A stretch of DNA of 64,000 nt from Aedes albopictus (taxonomy: Eukaryota > Arthropoda > Insecta > Diptera > Culicidae), in contig NC_085138.1 in assembly GCF_035046485.1 (NCBI RefSeq), forward strand, positions 23,654,800-23,718,799. Direction: 5' to 3'. The position numbers and the translations under genes are program-made. Below the pieces are notes generated by a model, which searched no databases, was not told the origin of the DNA, and saw only the letters and a program-made list of their open reading frames with translations. Shown piece after piece: positions 31,462-43,562 of this stretch. Numbering within the stretch: the stretch's first letter is position 1; each line of letters opens with the position of its first letter.

Positions 31462-33366
31462 AACACTCAATTTTCTAATCCCTGCTAGACGCAATGTCGA
31501 GAAGAGATATCGGTTTTTGAGCATTTGATGAATCCAATTGGAAATCATTGGAGATATACCATGACCCCGTGCGGCTTCCGATATGGCATCGAAAGGCACC
31601 CTCGATATCTTAGAAAACACCCAAGCAGGATTGCTTTTGAGCGAATGCCTTCTCGATATCGTAAACAACTTTATGTAAAAGAGTCACAGTGGACTTTCCA
31701 GATCGGTAAGCATGTTGGTTCACATGAGGAGGCACGTTGGCCAGATGAACATCACGAATGTGATGATCCACAATGCGTTCTAAGCATTTCAGAAAAAAAG
31801 AGGTCACTTTTGGAATAAACTTCACAGTAATATCCCGCCAAGATCTGGGAATATACCCTGTAGCAAAAATGCAAACAAGTATTTTTTTCAAAACATGTTT
31901 TAAATAATCAAATCCCTTCTGAAGCAAAATAGGATAAATCCCATCTGCCCCAGGCGATTTGAAAGGAGCAAAGCTATTAAAAGTGCCCACTCAATCGATT
32001 CTATAGTTACAATACTCCGAGCCGAAGCCAGGGAATCGTAACTACAAGAAAAGACATCAGGTTCGTCCGAAGATGTGATATCCACACATCCAGGGAAGTG
32101 TGTGCTGAATAAGCATTCCAGAACTTCCTCATCAGATGAAGTCAGATCGCCATTTGGCAAACGAAGTTCGTTCACTCGGAAATCCTTAGATTTTGCAAGG
32201 ATTTTATTTAACCGACTGACTTCACTCAAACTGGAAACATTTGTACAAAGGTTTTTCCAACCGGATCGTTCAGCAGACCTGAAAGCCTCCGAACCAGCCG
32301 AACGTCGTCTGTTTCAACTCTTACTACATTGTTTCCTGAGTTTCGCCAGATCAGAGTTCCACCAAGGGGTTCCTCTTGTGATCTTCACAGACCGTAGATG
32401 ACATGCTTCTTCAAAAGCTTCCATGATGAAGGTCTTTGTAGTGTCAACGGCATCATCTAAATCACTTGGAGTGTCAATGGATGGTGAGTATCCATGAAAT
32501 TTGACCGCAACCAAATCAGTAAAGATATCCCAGTTTGTTGAACGGGGATTCCTGAAACGCAATGTTTGCGAAGTAACATTTAAATATTCAAAAAAGATGT
32601 AGCGATGGTCAGATAAAGATTCTTCATCTGACACATGCCGATTGGTCAGCTTGTGACTAATTCTACTAGAGCAAAGCGTTATGTCTAGCACTTCCTCTCT
32701 AGCAGATACCATGAAGGTTGGGCGATTGCCTATATTAAGTAATGCAAGATCTGTACTACTTAAGTACTCCATCAAACTGGAGCCTCTCAAGTTAATGTCT
32801 GAGCTGCCCCAGATGATATGGTGAGCATTAGCATCACTGCCAACAAATAACGGAAGGCCTTTTGAAGTACATACAGTATGCGATGACTTGTTCGAAAGCA
32901 TCCGTAGGGGATGGTTCATCATGCGGTAAATAAACTGAACAATAGACGTGTTTCTTGTTGAGGTTCCCAACAGATACAATAGCACATACATCTCTGGTGG
33001 TTAGTTCAGAGATGAGTGTAGCAACTATTGCGTTGTTGACAAGCACACAGGCTCGAGGCATGACACGCGAGTTTGCCATTAGACGGATTTCGCGCCAACT
33101 CGAACAAATGTTGGCAGCACCCTCTCAGATTACAACGAAACTTTCTTGGTGTGTAGACCTTGCCCAGATAAGCCACATTGCATACTCATTTTTCTAATTT
33201 TTTTCTCGACTGACTTTTGAAAAGGGCTAAACTTTTTTTATGGATTTTTTAAAAATGTTTTTAATCAAAAAATGACTACTCCTACAAAAAAGTGTTGTAT
33301 GGGTAATTATCACAAAATAAGTCAAATTTTAAGAAAAAAATACTGAAAAAAATCCAAAATGAGCCC

Positions 33367-33566
33367 TACACTGAAAAAAATCATTTCTAAAAATTCAAAG
33401 TTGATTTAAAAAAAACACCATTTTTGATCTTGATGAAATTTTGTCTCAAGACAGGTAATTATGTTCCTTACCAACCGTCCATACATCACAAGATAGGCAC
33501 TTTTAAGGAAAAAAAGTTTTTCTAACAAAAACTTTTTCTTGTTCGAATGATTTTTTTTTCAGTGTA
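33367..33566. mobile_element. ~200-bp MITE with TACACTGAAAAAAATCATT ends
   Basis: TACACTGAAAAAAATCATT at the left and AATGATTTTTTTTTCAGTGTA at the right are inverted repeats, with TA at the outside. It is nested just inside the left arm of the 33080-35574 transposon. Confidence 0.65.
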
Positions 33567-33842
33567 TTTTGTTATCAACAATAAAACCAGTGAAGGCCAT
33601 AACAATCCCAGAATCCAATGAACCTCAATTTTCTAGGAGATTTTGTGTTATTTATTCAATCATTTGGAAGGGTTTTCCTATACATAAAAAACTTCAAAAT
33701 ATTACAAATGTATTTTCTTAGGAAATGTAATGTTTGATCGCAATATGTATTGAAGTGCACTTTTAAATATACAATTATTTATAATTATGAATTTTTCAAA
33801 TATATATATGTGTCTTAGAGCCAATTTCAAACATGTTCTTTT

Positions 33843-35248
33843 CTATTTTTTTCCGATCATACTAAATATTTTTGGTTCATCTTCTGAATTAGAATACCTG
33901 TTTGCCTTTACTTTGTCGCCAGGAATAGGCAAAAAACTATGGAATTTCTGAGTGCCTGGTATTGTTTTGGCGTTATTATATATTTCTTCGAGATCTTCTG
34001 ACATTTTAATGTACTGTTCAGTGGATACGTAACAGAAATTTAATTTAGTTATATTTTTATCTGTCTGTACAACTGCCCAGTTATATAACTCTCGTGGAGT
34101 TGTTATGGTATTTCCATAATCTCGAACAAGACTTGCTCTCTTTGCCATTCGCTTGAGAGTGCCACCAATAGCATCATATGGACCTTTACCGTGGGACGTT
34201 GCAAAAAAATGCCATTCTGCTCTTAATGCATGCTTTGACTGGAATCTACATAGACTAGCAAAGTTCTTCTTATTTTTGTATTGTGATGCTGCCCCATCAG
34301 ACATAAAATAAATTTTAGAAAAGTTCGTTAATTGTTTCATAAAATCTATCATTTTTGAGATGAACAACTGAAGCTAACATTTACAAGTTTATTATCTTTC
34401 ATATAGTAAATTTCAAATGGGTGTATTGTTGCTTGCGAGTTGTTCCAATGATATCCTTGAGCAGCGTTTTGAATTATGAATGAATAGTTTTCAGAGAAAT
34501 CACAAATCGCAAGAATTTCATCATCCTTTAATGTATCTTTTTTATTTCTGAGAAATGATGATTGTTGTTTATGAATAAAGTCGTGTGTTATAAGTTTGTC
34601 AATTTTATCAACAAGATACGGAACAAATTCATCAACAGGTTTAATAATCGTTTCTAAATTACAGCGATCAGTATTCAACCACTGCTGAAATATAATCTCT
34701 TCTTTGTCATTTGATTCTAATATCAATGTAAGTTCCTCTTCAATGTGTTCATTACAAGCACACTTTTCACAAGCACGGAAAAAGCAATTATCTGTTCTGG
34801 TGGAAATATCGCAAAGCATTTTTTGTATTATTTCATCTTGTGACACAATTCTTATACTGTTGAACATTAAATTTACATTTTCATGAATAGTACATATGCA
34901 TACATTATGTATACCAGTAGAATCAAGTAAAATACAATGCTTTGGTCGCAACTGTGTAAATACTGTGAAACCAATATTCACAGTTTTGTACATATCTACA
35001 AAAATCATATAAGCCTCTTTGAGCGACATCATCAAAAGTCGTTTTTGAACTTGTTGTTTTTTTCCATTTCGAACCTCAGAAACAAAATCATTTGTTCCTG
35101 GCATTGGTCTGCTGATATCATTATCATCAAAAAATTCTCTTACTATTTGTTTTGTATCGTCATCAATTCCATGCCCCCTTCTTTTTTCGGTGGTACAAAG
35201 AATACCCTGTTCATAAACAAGATCCTTCACCTGCCTCGCCATATACAT
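33843..35248 (-). pseudogene. DDE/D-type transposase, broken near 34360
   Basis: This encodes a transposase type that I recall as widespread in invertebrate genomes. The upstream frame (35248-34349) has a cysteine pair region near CFFRACEKCACNEH, then ICDFSENYSFIIQ with a candidate first catalytic D and YHWNNSQATIHPFEIYY. The downstream frame (34367-33843) has FMSDGAASQYKNKKNF (second D) and EWHFFATSHGKGPYDAIGG (possible third D), ending TIPGTQKFHSF and a short tail. The two frames join badly at about 34350-34367, where some 20 residues expected between VNVSF and the FMSDG region seem to be missing, so a deletion plus frameshift broke the gene. The open frame continues upstream of the first ATG into the inverted repeat. 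Confidence 0.75.
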
Positions 35249-35627
35249 TGGTGCGTTAAACTCTCTTGTGATTTTATTTACCGACTCATTTTGGATTTTT
35301 TTCAGTATTTTTTTCTTAAAATTTGACTTATTTTGTGATAATCACCCATACAACACTTTTTTGTAGGAGCAGTAATTTTTTGATTAAAAACATTTTTAAA
35401 AAATCCATAAAAAAGTTTAGCCCTTTTCAAAAGTCAGTCCAGATAAATTTTGAAGAAACTAAGTATGCAAAGTGGCTTATCTAGTCTTGGTGTACATACC
35501 CAGAAAGTTTCATTGTAATCTGAGAGGGTGCTGCCAAGTCCGAATACGATTTGGGGCGAAATTCGTCTATATATAGATGACTTAGGTCACATTGGCAGTG
35601 AACATTTCTTTGAAATTCAAAGGATAA

Positions 35628-35853
35628 TAGGGCACTGCATGAAATTCTCTCCTTCTCCCTCACTCTTACAGAAATTTTGTAAACAACAAGGCCACGAAAC
35701 TTCAAAATCCCATACAAAATCAAAACACTGCGGTGCCCTATAGGGCACTGCACTGTTTTGATTTTGTATGGGATTTTGACGTTTCGTGGCCTTGTTGTTT
35801 ACAAAATTTCGGTAAGAGTGAAAGAGAAGGAGATAATTTCATGCACTGCCCTA
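35628..35853. mobile_element. 226-bp palindromic MITE (two ~113-bp arms)
   Basis: The arm from TAGGGCACTGCATGAAATT to GCGGTGCCCTA is nearly perfectly mirrored by TAGGGCACTGCACTG to GCACTGCCCTA. The arms meet with no loop at a TGCCCTATAGGGCA centre. TA flanks fit a TA target. There is no coding capacity. Confidence 0.85.
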
Positions 35854-35975
35854 TATATTTTTAATTAAGGATCATAAGTACAATATATTAACTTCATCAT
35901 AAGATGAAAAAAAGATTAATAGGTAATGTCAATTTTTTTTTGGGAGTTTTGGCCGCCCCTTTGTATGAAGCCTGA

Positions 35976-36930
35976 TCAAAGTGGATAGGTCCTGACGTCG
36001 ATAATGGCGGCGAATTGTCGTTCATCAATCAGAACGTGGTCGATTTGCGATTCCATTTGTTGTGGTGATCTCCAGGTATAACGGTAAGGGAGACTTTGCT
36101 GGAAGAAGGTGCTACGAATGGCCATGTTCTTGGAGGCGGCGAAACCGATGAGGCGTAGGCCATTTTCGATCGTCAGCTGATGAGCGCTGAACTGTACAAT
36201 CATCGGTCTGAATCCCTGCTCTTGACCTACCCGAGCGTTTAGGTCTCCTATGATGATCTTGATGTCGTGGCTTGGGCAGCGGTCGTACTCGCGTTCGAGC
36301 GGCGCGTAAAATGCGTTTTTGTCATTATCAGTGCTTCCGGAGTGAGGGCTGTGCACGTTTATTATGCTGATGTTGAAGAATCGGCCCGTGATCCTCAACC
36401 TGCACATTCTTTCTCCGATCGGCCACCAACCGATCACGCAACCTCTGTATGTCGCCAATTACTAAAAAGCTGTTCCCAGCTCACGTGTGTTGCCACAACT
36501 CTGGTAGATAGTATGATTACTTCTCAATGTTCGCACCATATCTTCAGTCCAACACATCTCCTGCAGCGCTACGATTCCGAACCCGCGGTCCTTCAGTATA
36601 TCGGCGAGTATGCGGTTGCTCCCGATGAAGTTGAGAGATCTGCAGTTCCACGTACCGAGCTTCCAATCGCAAGTCCTCTTTGTCGTTGCTGTTGATCTTT
36701 TTTCGTATCATCTTGTTGATTATCCAGAGGTACCCAGTAAGTTTGCCAAAGCAAACCCCTCCCTGTCTACATATGACCAAAGTTCCTACCGGGGTTGGTT
36801 AACCGATCTTCCCTAAGGTTGCTCGTATCCCGGCCGGTTCCAACTTGGAGGTAGAGATCGGAGTTGCATGGCAGGGAGCCGAGGGACCTTGCAAGAGGTC
36901 TGATTCGCTATGCCAGCCTTTATCGTACCA
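35976..36930 (-). pseudogene. RTE-clade LINE, 5' UTR and endonuclease fragment (copy A)
   Basis: The minus strand carries the endonuclease segment RVIGWWPI-like, INVHSPHSGST, IIIGDLNARVG and [10 protein letters not shown], closely related to the nearly intact copy at 52287-54998. The 36700-36930 part matches the 5' UTR of that copy (GTTTGCC-AAGCAAACCC, CCGATCTTCCCTAAGGTTGC). It ends abruptly near 35976 without RT, so the 3' part is missing, which is the reverse of normal 5' truncation. Confidence 0.8.
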
Positions 36931-38284
36931 TCCTTGGAGACCCTAATAAGGAATATTTCAAAGATATCGCCAAGAATAAATCATGGATTTTATTGGACAT
37001 CTGTTTTCAGATACCCACTACGAATGTCGGGAAATATCTACAAACGATGTTACAAAATGTTTGTACCAAAAATCATGGCCCTGGGGTCCCCTACAATATG
37101 AAGAATATTTACGCCTAGGCCTGTTTACGCCTGTTTATGCATGATCCAAATCGAGTAGATCCCGTTCCGTTCCGAATGAACACTGGTAGGCAGGCACTTA
37201 TCTCCTATCACATCGCACCGGCAGTATAGTTGTGGGTCGACCGGTAAGCTCGAATTGATTGTAATTTAATGTTACACATTGGTAAAACGATCATTTAGTT
37301 GGCCATCGAGTCGGTTCGGTTGGATCCGACAAGTATTGGACAACGACCAAACTACCTACCGAGAAACTACCACGCGAGTAATTGCCATGCACAGATATTG
37401 ATCGTGAGATGCGCATGTCATGCTAGGACCATCCTCTCTCAAGCTCATCTGGGGCTGCTGCAGATGCTGCGGCTGCAACTGCACTCACCGCACCACCGGT
37501 CGTGAGCTGACCATCATCACGAAGTTGCTGTTAATGTGGTGCAATTTCTGGAGCAGCACGTCCATTAGATCACTACTGAAAAGGGGTTCGGCGAGGTTAA
37601 CTTGTAGGTACAACACTGACTGGATAGGACAAGAAGGATTCCATCCAGCACGTCACTGATGAAGAACGGTGAAAATTAACGTTGGGAAAGTTCTTCATGA
37701 GCTGGGACGACGACGGCAAAGAGCTAATGTGTGTGCGCATATGACTAAACCACAGTGAGTGGTTGCAGAACACTGCCATTTCATTGGGTTCGTAATTGGT
37801 AGGGAACAGCTCCGACTGATGATGGTTTACTTTACAGGATGAGAAAGGGTTATCCGATGGATTGAATATTTGCGAAAAATGTAGAAATTAGTGAAATTGG
37901 AGTGCACAACACTGCGATACCTCCTTTTAGCTTAGCAACATAGGCTTTAATGGTCTTGTTTTAAGTTCATCCTAGGCCCCGAATGGGTAAGCGCGTACGG
38001 GTAGTCAGACCATGCTGACAGTGACGAGTTACATTCCCGGTCAGTCCAAGAATTTTTCGTAATGGAAATTTTCTTGACTTCCTTCGTCATAGAGTACCTT
38101 CGTGCTTGCCGCACGATAATAAACATGCAAAATGGTCATTGACAGAGCAAGTTCTCAGTTAATAACTATGGAGATGCTCATAGAACACGCCGAAGAGCCG
38201 TCATTTGCTAACGTATGTAGTTGCAGAGTTGTCAGTTGCTGCAAAGATGGTTAAAGAGGAAGAATGGCTAGGAGATTCCAAGAA
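36931..38284. other. Non-coding DNA, nothing recognised
   Basis: Moderate GC, only short frames, and no clear repeats. Confidence 0.4.
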
Positions 38285-38650
38285 AATATCAAGCACGGTT
38301 TCAAGGCGTTTCAGAGAGACTTCAGGAGGTTTGAGAGAGGTTCTCGGGGTCTTCAGGATCTTTCAGAAAGGTTTCAGGTTTCAAAGTAGTTTCAAGGTGT
38401 TTCGAACCGTTTCAGTGGTGGTCCCAGGAGGGGTTTCATTAGGGGGTTGCGGAGAGCATACAAGGCGTTTAAGGGGAATTCTAGGAGACTTTAAAGGCTT
38501 TCCGGTGAGTTGCTTTAGCGAAATTTTAGGAGGGTTTCAAAGGGTTTTCAAGACTCTTCAGGAAAATTTCAAAAGTGCGTCAAGACGTTTCAGGACGTTG
38601 TTGTAGTTTTCAAGATGTTCAGAGGCTTTCCGGAGAGATCTAGATTGGTT
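38285..38650 (+). repeat. Degenerate GTTTCAGG/GTTTCAAGG repeat, block 1
   Basis: Variants of TTTCAAGGCGTTTCAGG run irregularly through the block. Complementary variants (GAAACCCCTTGAAACGCC-like) form blocks at 43235-43450 and 44580-44960. Confidence 0.55.
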
Positions 38651-38865
38651 TTTGAGCGGTTTCAAGGCGCAATAATGCTAATAATCGATCATCAAGCATA
38701 ACAATAGCATAGTGAAGAGAAATAATGTGCTTTTCGTGGGTAAAGCATATAACAACAATCAAAGAGGCGGAAGCCTACAGGTTTCATGAAGTGAAAAAAT
38801 GTAGGGGAACATGCTTCAAAACGTTCCCATTGGTATTTTCGCTTATCCATCACACGGAAAATGTA

Positions 38866-39024
38866 TAAGGGGCCATCCATTAGGTACGTCACGGTCTTAG
38901 GGGGGAAGGGAGGCTTGTGAAAATGTGACAAGCAATGTTTTCAGTAGAGGAAAACCCCGTACGAATGGGGGAGGGGGTCGAAAATTCTCAATTTTAGCGT
39001 GACGTACTTAATGGATGCTCCCTA
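38866..39024. mobile_element. ~159-bp MITE with GGCCATCCATTAGGTACGTCAC ends
   Basis: GGCCATCCATTAGGTACGTC at the left pairs with GACGTACTTAATGGATGCTC at the right. The interior is G-rich. Similar short elements with 'CATCCATTA...ACGTCAC' ends are common in insects. Confidence 0.7.
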
Positions 39025-40489
39025 AGTTATTGTATGGTTTTGAAAAAAATAACAGACCCTGTTTTAACCACAGTAGCCAACATAGACCGTTATGCCTTAC
39101 TTTCCCCAACGGGAGTTAAGCTCCCGTTCCCAACTAAATGCTGAGCAAAGCTGTGCCGACCCTACTGACACAGCGATGCACTGACTGACAGAAAGCGTGC
39201 ATAATCCGCACCTCAACCAAACCAACAAACGACGACGGCGGGCTCCCACTCATTCAAATCAAAACGCACACGACGCTACGACGACGATACCGACCGGGTC
39301 GACTAACAACAGGTAGACCGCCGAAAATCGAATCAAACCAAGCCAGCAGAGCAGCGCAGTACGACCGCGGACAACAACTGGAACTGGGACTGGACCTGGG
39401 ACTGGAGTTCATAAAATCCAAACGGCAGCACCGTTTCGCTGTCAACGGCATGTCAGGGGCGCTATCGGAGCCCATCAATCAAAACTAATGATCGAAGCGC
39501 AATCAGCGATGATCGTATTGGAGCGCGATGCCTGATGTGGGGTCCTGATGGGGTCCCTGGGGTTGGGGAAAGGGCCGACGACGATCGGCGGCTGAGTGCA
39601 GTTTTGCGGGATGTGAAAATTAGCAGGCGAAATTCGGTTCGCTGCTGCTGAGTGGACGGACGGACCTCAAATCATGGAGGTGGCAGCTTGTCAGTGACGT
39701 AATTGGCACTTGCAGCGCCGTTAGTTGATGGACAGTGAACTTCCATAATCGGAGATCCATCTTCGGTTGTTTGAAGTGGTCTTCCTGTGTTGTTTAGTTT
39801 TTAGACTTTGTTTTATTTATCAAGTTGATTATAGCAATTTAGTATTTGGATTTTTTCCTTAACAATCACTTATTATGAGATTGATTGGTCATTCATTGTT
39901 ACTCGTTTGTTTTGTGTACCAACCATATAAATCAACCATTTCTATTCATAACATTAGGGGGACTATGCTCCACCTAGACCTCCATTTTTGCCCGGTGGCC
40001 TCCACGCCTTACTGTACCGTCTGGATTTAAGACGAATGCCAATTTGGCAAAAGTTTGGCAGAAATAGCTACTTATGAAGTAATTTCAAAATTCTAGATTA
40101 ACGTTTCAAGGAGTAAAAAGATTGTATATTTAATGTTTTAAAGGAAATTTACTAAGTATCTTTTTTTTTTTACTAAAATAAATGAAAACCCTGAAAACTG
40201 TAACCTATACTTAAATATAATCGTCAGACTACAACCTTCAAAACAGAGACGAATCATGCCAAGCAACTCAAACTAATCCTCTTTCCAGGCAGTATAAACA
40301 ACACTCAACGGCAGGGATCGTTTCATCATCTTGAAACACACAATAAGGCACGAAGCTTTGACTGCATGCATTTTTGTTCTACACCACGCATTCACGTTCA
40401 TATGGCGTTCTATTTTTGTGCATAACTTGTGTGCTGGATGAATGAATTAAAGCCTCTGCTTGCTAAGCTAAAAGAAGTAATCCTTAGAG
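39025..40489. other. Unique DNA, GC-rich in the first half, no gene assigned
   Basis: The 39180-39780 part is GC-rich and repeat-poor; no coding frame is convincing. A small AACGGGAG...CTCCCGTT hairpin sits near 39108. The rest is AT-rich. Confidence 0.35.
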
Positions 40490-42535
40490 AAAATATGGGA
40501 GGAATCTTTGGAGAAATTTGTGAAGAATTCGCTTGAAGAATCCCGGGAGGGATTGCTAGACAAATTTCTGGAGGAATTTTTGGACGAATTCTAGGAGGAA
40601 TTTATAGAGGAATTCTTGAAGAAATCCCTGAAGTAATTTCTAGAGGAAATTCTGGAAAAACTTCTGGGCAAATTCCTGGCGGAATCCCTGGAGAAATTCC
40701 TGGAAAATTTTCTGAAAGTATACTTGGAGGAATTCCTGGAGAACCCGCTAGACGAATTCCTTCCCTGGAGAAATTCCTAAACGAATTCCTGGAGTATTAA
40801 CTGGATAAATTTCTAGAGAAATTTCTGGATGAATCCGTGGAGAAATTCCAGAAGAAATTCCTGGAGGACTTACTGCAAAAATTCCTAGATGATTTCTTGG
40901 AGGATTCCCTAGAGAAATTCTGTCTAAATCCCTGGAGAAATTTCTGAAGAAACCTTTCGAGAAATTCCGGGAGAAATCCTTAGAGAAACTTCTGGAGAAA
41001 TTCGTGGAAGAATCTCTGGAAGAATCCCTTAAGCAATTTCTGGGGGAACCTCAGGAGGAATGTCTGGAGGAATTACTGGACAAATTCCTGGCGCAATTCC
41101 AGAAGGAAAACCTGGAGAAATCCCTAGAGGAATTCTAGGGGTACTTCCGAGGAACTATCCCTGGAAGAATTCATGAAGAAATACCTGATTGAATTTCTGG
41201 AGGAATCTTTACAGTTATTCTGGGAGATATCCCTGGAGAAGTTCCTGAATTATTGCCTAGAGAAATCCCTAGAGGAATTCCCAGAGATATTTCTTGAAGA
41301 ATTCCCAGAGGAATTTCTGGAGGAATTTCGGATCAATTTTTGGGGTATTTCCAAAGAAATATCCCTGGAAGAATTCCTGTAGGAATCCCTAAATGATATT
41401 CTGGAGAAATCTCTAGACGAATTCTGGGAGGAATCCCTGTGGAAATTTCTGAACAAATTCCTAGAGAAATTCTTAGAGGAATTCCCAGAGGAATTAACGG
41501 ATGAATTACTGTGGGGATCGGTGGAATCTCTGGTAGAATCTTTAGAGGAATCCCTGAAAGAATTCTTGGTGGAATTCCTGGAGGAATCTGTGAAATATCC
41601 TTGAGGAATCTCTGGAAAAATCCTTGAAGGAAAAATTCCTGGATAAATTCCTAAAGGAAACCCTGGAAGAATTTCCGGAGGAATCCCTGGAAAATTGGAA
41701 TTGAAGAAATTCTTGAAATAATTTCTGAAAGATTTCCTGGAAAAATTGCTGGAAGAATTGCTGTAAGAATTTCCGAAGGAATTCCTGGTGGAATTCCTGG
41801 ATCAATTCACGGAGAAATTTTTGTGGTTATTCCTGGAGGCATTCTTGGTGTAATTCCTGGAGGAATCCCTGGGGAAATGCCTGGATCAAATCCTGGAGGA
41901 AAGCTTGAAGGAAAACCTGAAATAATTCCAGGATAAATTCCGGGAGCAATTCCTGGGGGAATTGCCTGGGGGATTCCTGAAAAAATCCATGAAGAATCCA
42001 AGAGGAATCTCTGGAAGAATTCATGCAGGAATCCCTGGAGAAATTCTTAAATTAATGCCTGCATAAGCTCCGGGAGGAGGATTTCCTGGAGAAATTGCCG
42101 TAGTCATTCCTGAGGAAATTTCTGGATCAATTCCTGGAGGAATTTCTGCAGGAATTCCTGGGGATATTTCTGCAGAAATTCCAAGGATAATTCCTGGTGA
42201 TATTCTTAAAGGTAGTCCCATAAAAGAATTTCTGGAGAAATTCCTAGAGCCATTTCTATAGGATTCGGGAGCCATTTCTATAGGAGAAATTCCTAAAGAA
42301 TTCCTGGAGAAATTTCTAGACAAATTTCTTGAGAAATCACCAGAGAAACTCCTGGAGTAATCGCTGAAGGAATCCGTGGAAGAATCCTTGGAAAAATTTC
42401 TGGAGGATTGTCCTGAAGAATCCCTGGAGGATTTTCCTGAAGAATCCCTGAAGGAATCCCTAAAAGAATTCCTGGAGGAATCCGTGGTGAAATCTCTAGA
42501 GAAATTCCTTGAGGTATCTCTAGAGGAATACATTT
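40490..42535 (+). repeat. Degenerate 12-bp minisatellite, block 3 (cleanest)
   Basis: About 2 kb of variants of GGAGGAATTCCT keep a 12-bp register (for example GAGAAATTCCTG, GCGGAATCCCTG, GAGGAATTCCTG in succession near 40670). The unit is four codons long, so frames on both strands stay open and would encode GIPP-, EEFL- or SRNS-type repeats. I treat these frames as artefacts. Confidence 0.9.
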
Positions 42536-43234
42536 TGCTGCAGACGCCACGCGCATGTATGCGATTCCACCGATCCCGTTATCGCAGTCTCTCAGATGCG
42601 TGCGTGAGAATGTATGGGATAATGGGAGGTCGCCTAACGTTTTAATCGATATATCATTGTTACGGTCAATGCACACCTAAATTTTTGAATGTTTTGGAAA
42701 GCTTAGACTCCCAGGTGTCTAATGATGAGTTCGGATTTGAAATCGGTGATTGCGAACACAGCGAAAATCGCCATTTTTATGATAAAATTCAAAATGGCGA
42801 CCAAATCCAAGATGGCTGCCAAAAATTTTTCAACTTCAAATGAAAGGTCTATACTTTCCCTTCATAGAAAAGTGAAGTTTTGTATATGTTACAACATTAA
42901 ATTTTGAGATATTGTGCGATAAATTAAGTGCAATTTGATGAAAAATCGTCATTTGTGACACCTTGTCAGCCCCTTGCCAAGCGAGGGGTCCATCAATTTA
43001 ACCCAAACCAAGTGGTTTTTATCTTTTTTTATCATATTCTAGCGACTTTATGTAAATGGCGGCCTGGTTTCGGCGAGAATTACTCTGATTCGGATTCGGG
43101 TGTACCCCAAACAGCACACAAGTCACAAAAAAGTGGCGACAGCGCAAGTTTTTGGTTGTACAGAATCCACATTCATGTTATTCTAACTCAAAGGCAGAAA
43201 AACTTCGGCTTCGATGGGTCAGAGGAAGGCTTTT
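42536..43234. other. Non-coding DNA, no gene
   Basis: Contains a few AAAATGGCG/AAGATGGCTG phrases near 42770-42820. No ORF or repeat structure is recognised. Confidence 0.4.
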
Positions 43235-43450
43235 AAACCGCCGTTTTGAAACCGATATGAAACCTTCTGTAACTTCCTGAAAAGTCTTCAAATAACTTGA
43301 AACGCCGCTGAGACCCCTTGAAAGCCATATGAAACCGATCTGAGAGTCTAAGTAGCCCCTTAGACCATATCTGAAACCTTATGGAACACACTGAAACGCC
43401 CCTGAATTCCCCTCTAAAACTCCCATGGAATTGACCCAAGATCCTGTGCA
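43235..43450 (-). repeat. Degenerate GTTTCAAGG-type repeat, block 2
   Basis: Repeated TTGAAACGCC, TGAAACC and ATGAAACC phrases are complementary to the block at 38285. Confidence 0.5.
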
Positions 43451-43562
43451 GACCCCTTAAATCCCTCTTCTAAAGCATCTCTTCTGTAAGGGTCCCCCTT
43501 AGAGCCGCTATCCCTCACTGCCACTGAAGTAGTCGCCCAAGGATCCCAGTGGTTATCTATGC

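Larger units (their letters stand above)
29073..33079 (-). mobile_element. LOA-clade LINE, heavily decayed (endonuclease, RT, RNase H)
   Basis: Reading from 33079 leftwards, the minus strand encodes an endonuclease, reverse transcriptase, RNase H and a C-terminal finger in many broken frames, followed by a 3' UTR. The reverse transcriptase block HAYRSGKSTVTLLHKVVYDIEKAF and the RNase H block YTDGSLLEGRAGAGVYS are typical of the LOA (Lian-type) clade. A SINE (31285-31461) and a LINE-tail insertion (29838-30368) interrupt it. The 5' end is cut by the DNA transposon beginning near 33080. Confidence 0.7.
29411..33079 (-). pseudogene. LOA-type LINE ORF2 remnant
   Basis: Segments in order: endonuclease (MPRACVLVNNAIVATLIS near 33060, KGLPLFVGSDANAHHIIWGS near 32850, ESLSDHRYIFFE near 32600), linker and RT entry (APFKSPGADGIYPILLQKG near 31960), RT palm (ISEAARGHGISPMISNWI near 31590, then YGFADDYLAL near 31170), RNase H (IVCYTDGSLLEGRAG near 30610, VFQAEIFALMCGVQSA, YFCSDSQAATKAL), then, after an insertion, VHLVWVPGKSSIAGNELVDE (near 29740) and a CDRC...H...C finger. 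At least six frame changes are seen. The RT box reads FADDY. Confidence 0.7.
33080..35574 (-). mobile_element. DNA transposon with ~280-bp inverted repeats and broken transposase
   Basis: The left arm (TAGACGGATTTCGCGCC, GGCAGCACCCTCTCAGATTA, then TTTGAAAAGGGCTAAACTTT, GTGTTGTATGGGTAATTATC) pairs with the right arm from about 35574 back to 35280. The arms are imperfect but colinear. They enclose a minus-strand transposase gene and a nested MITE (33367-33566). The target duplication is unclear. The superfamily is not certain; a DDD-type triad is compatible with Sola-like elements, but I do not claim it. Confidence 0.75.

Noticed and set aside
41807..42533. Long minus-strand frames encoding GIPP- and SRNS-type repeats
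   Set aside because: They come from a 12-bp minisatellite whose unit is a multiple of three; all frames stay open, and no start, domain or codon bias supports a gene.
40490..42535. Possible CRISPR-like array
   Set aside because: Units are contiguous 12-mers without unique spacers, in a eukaryotic setting.
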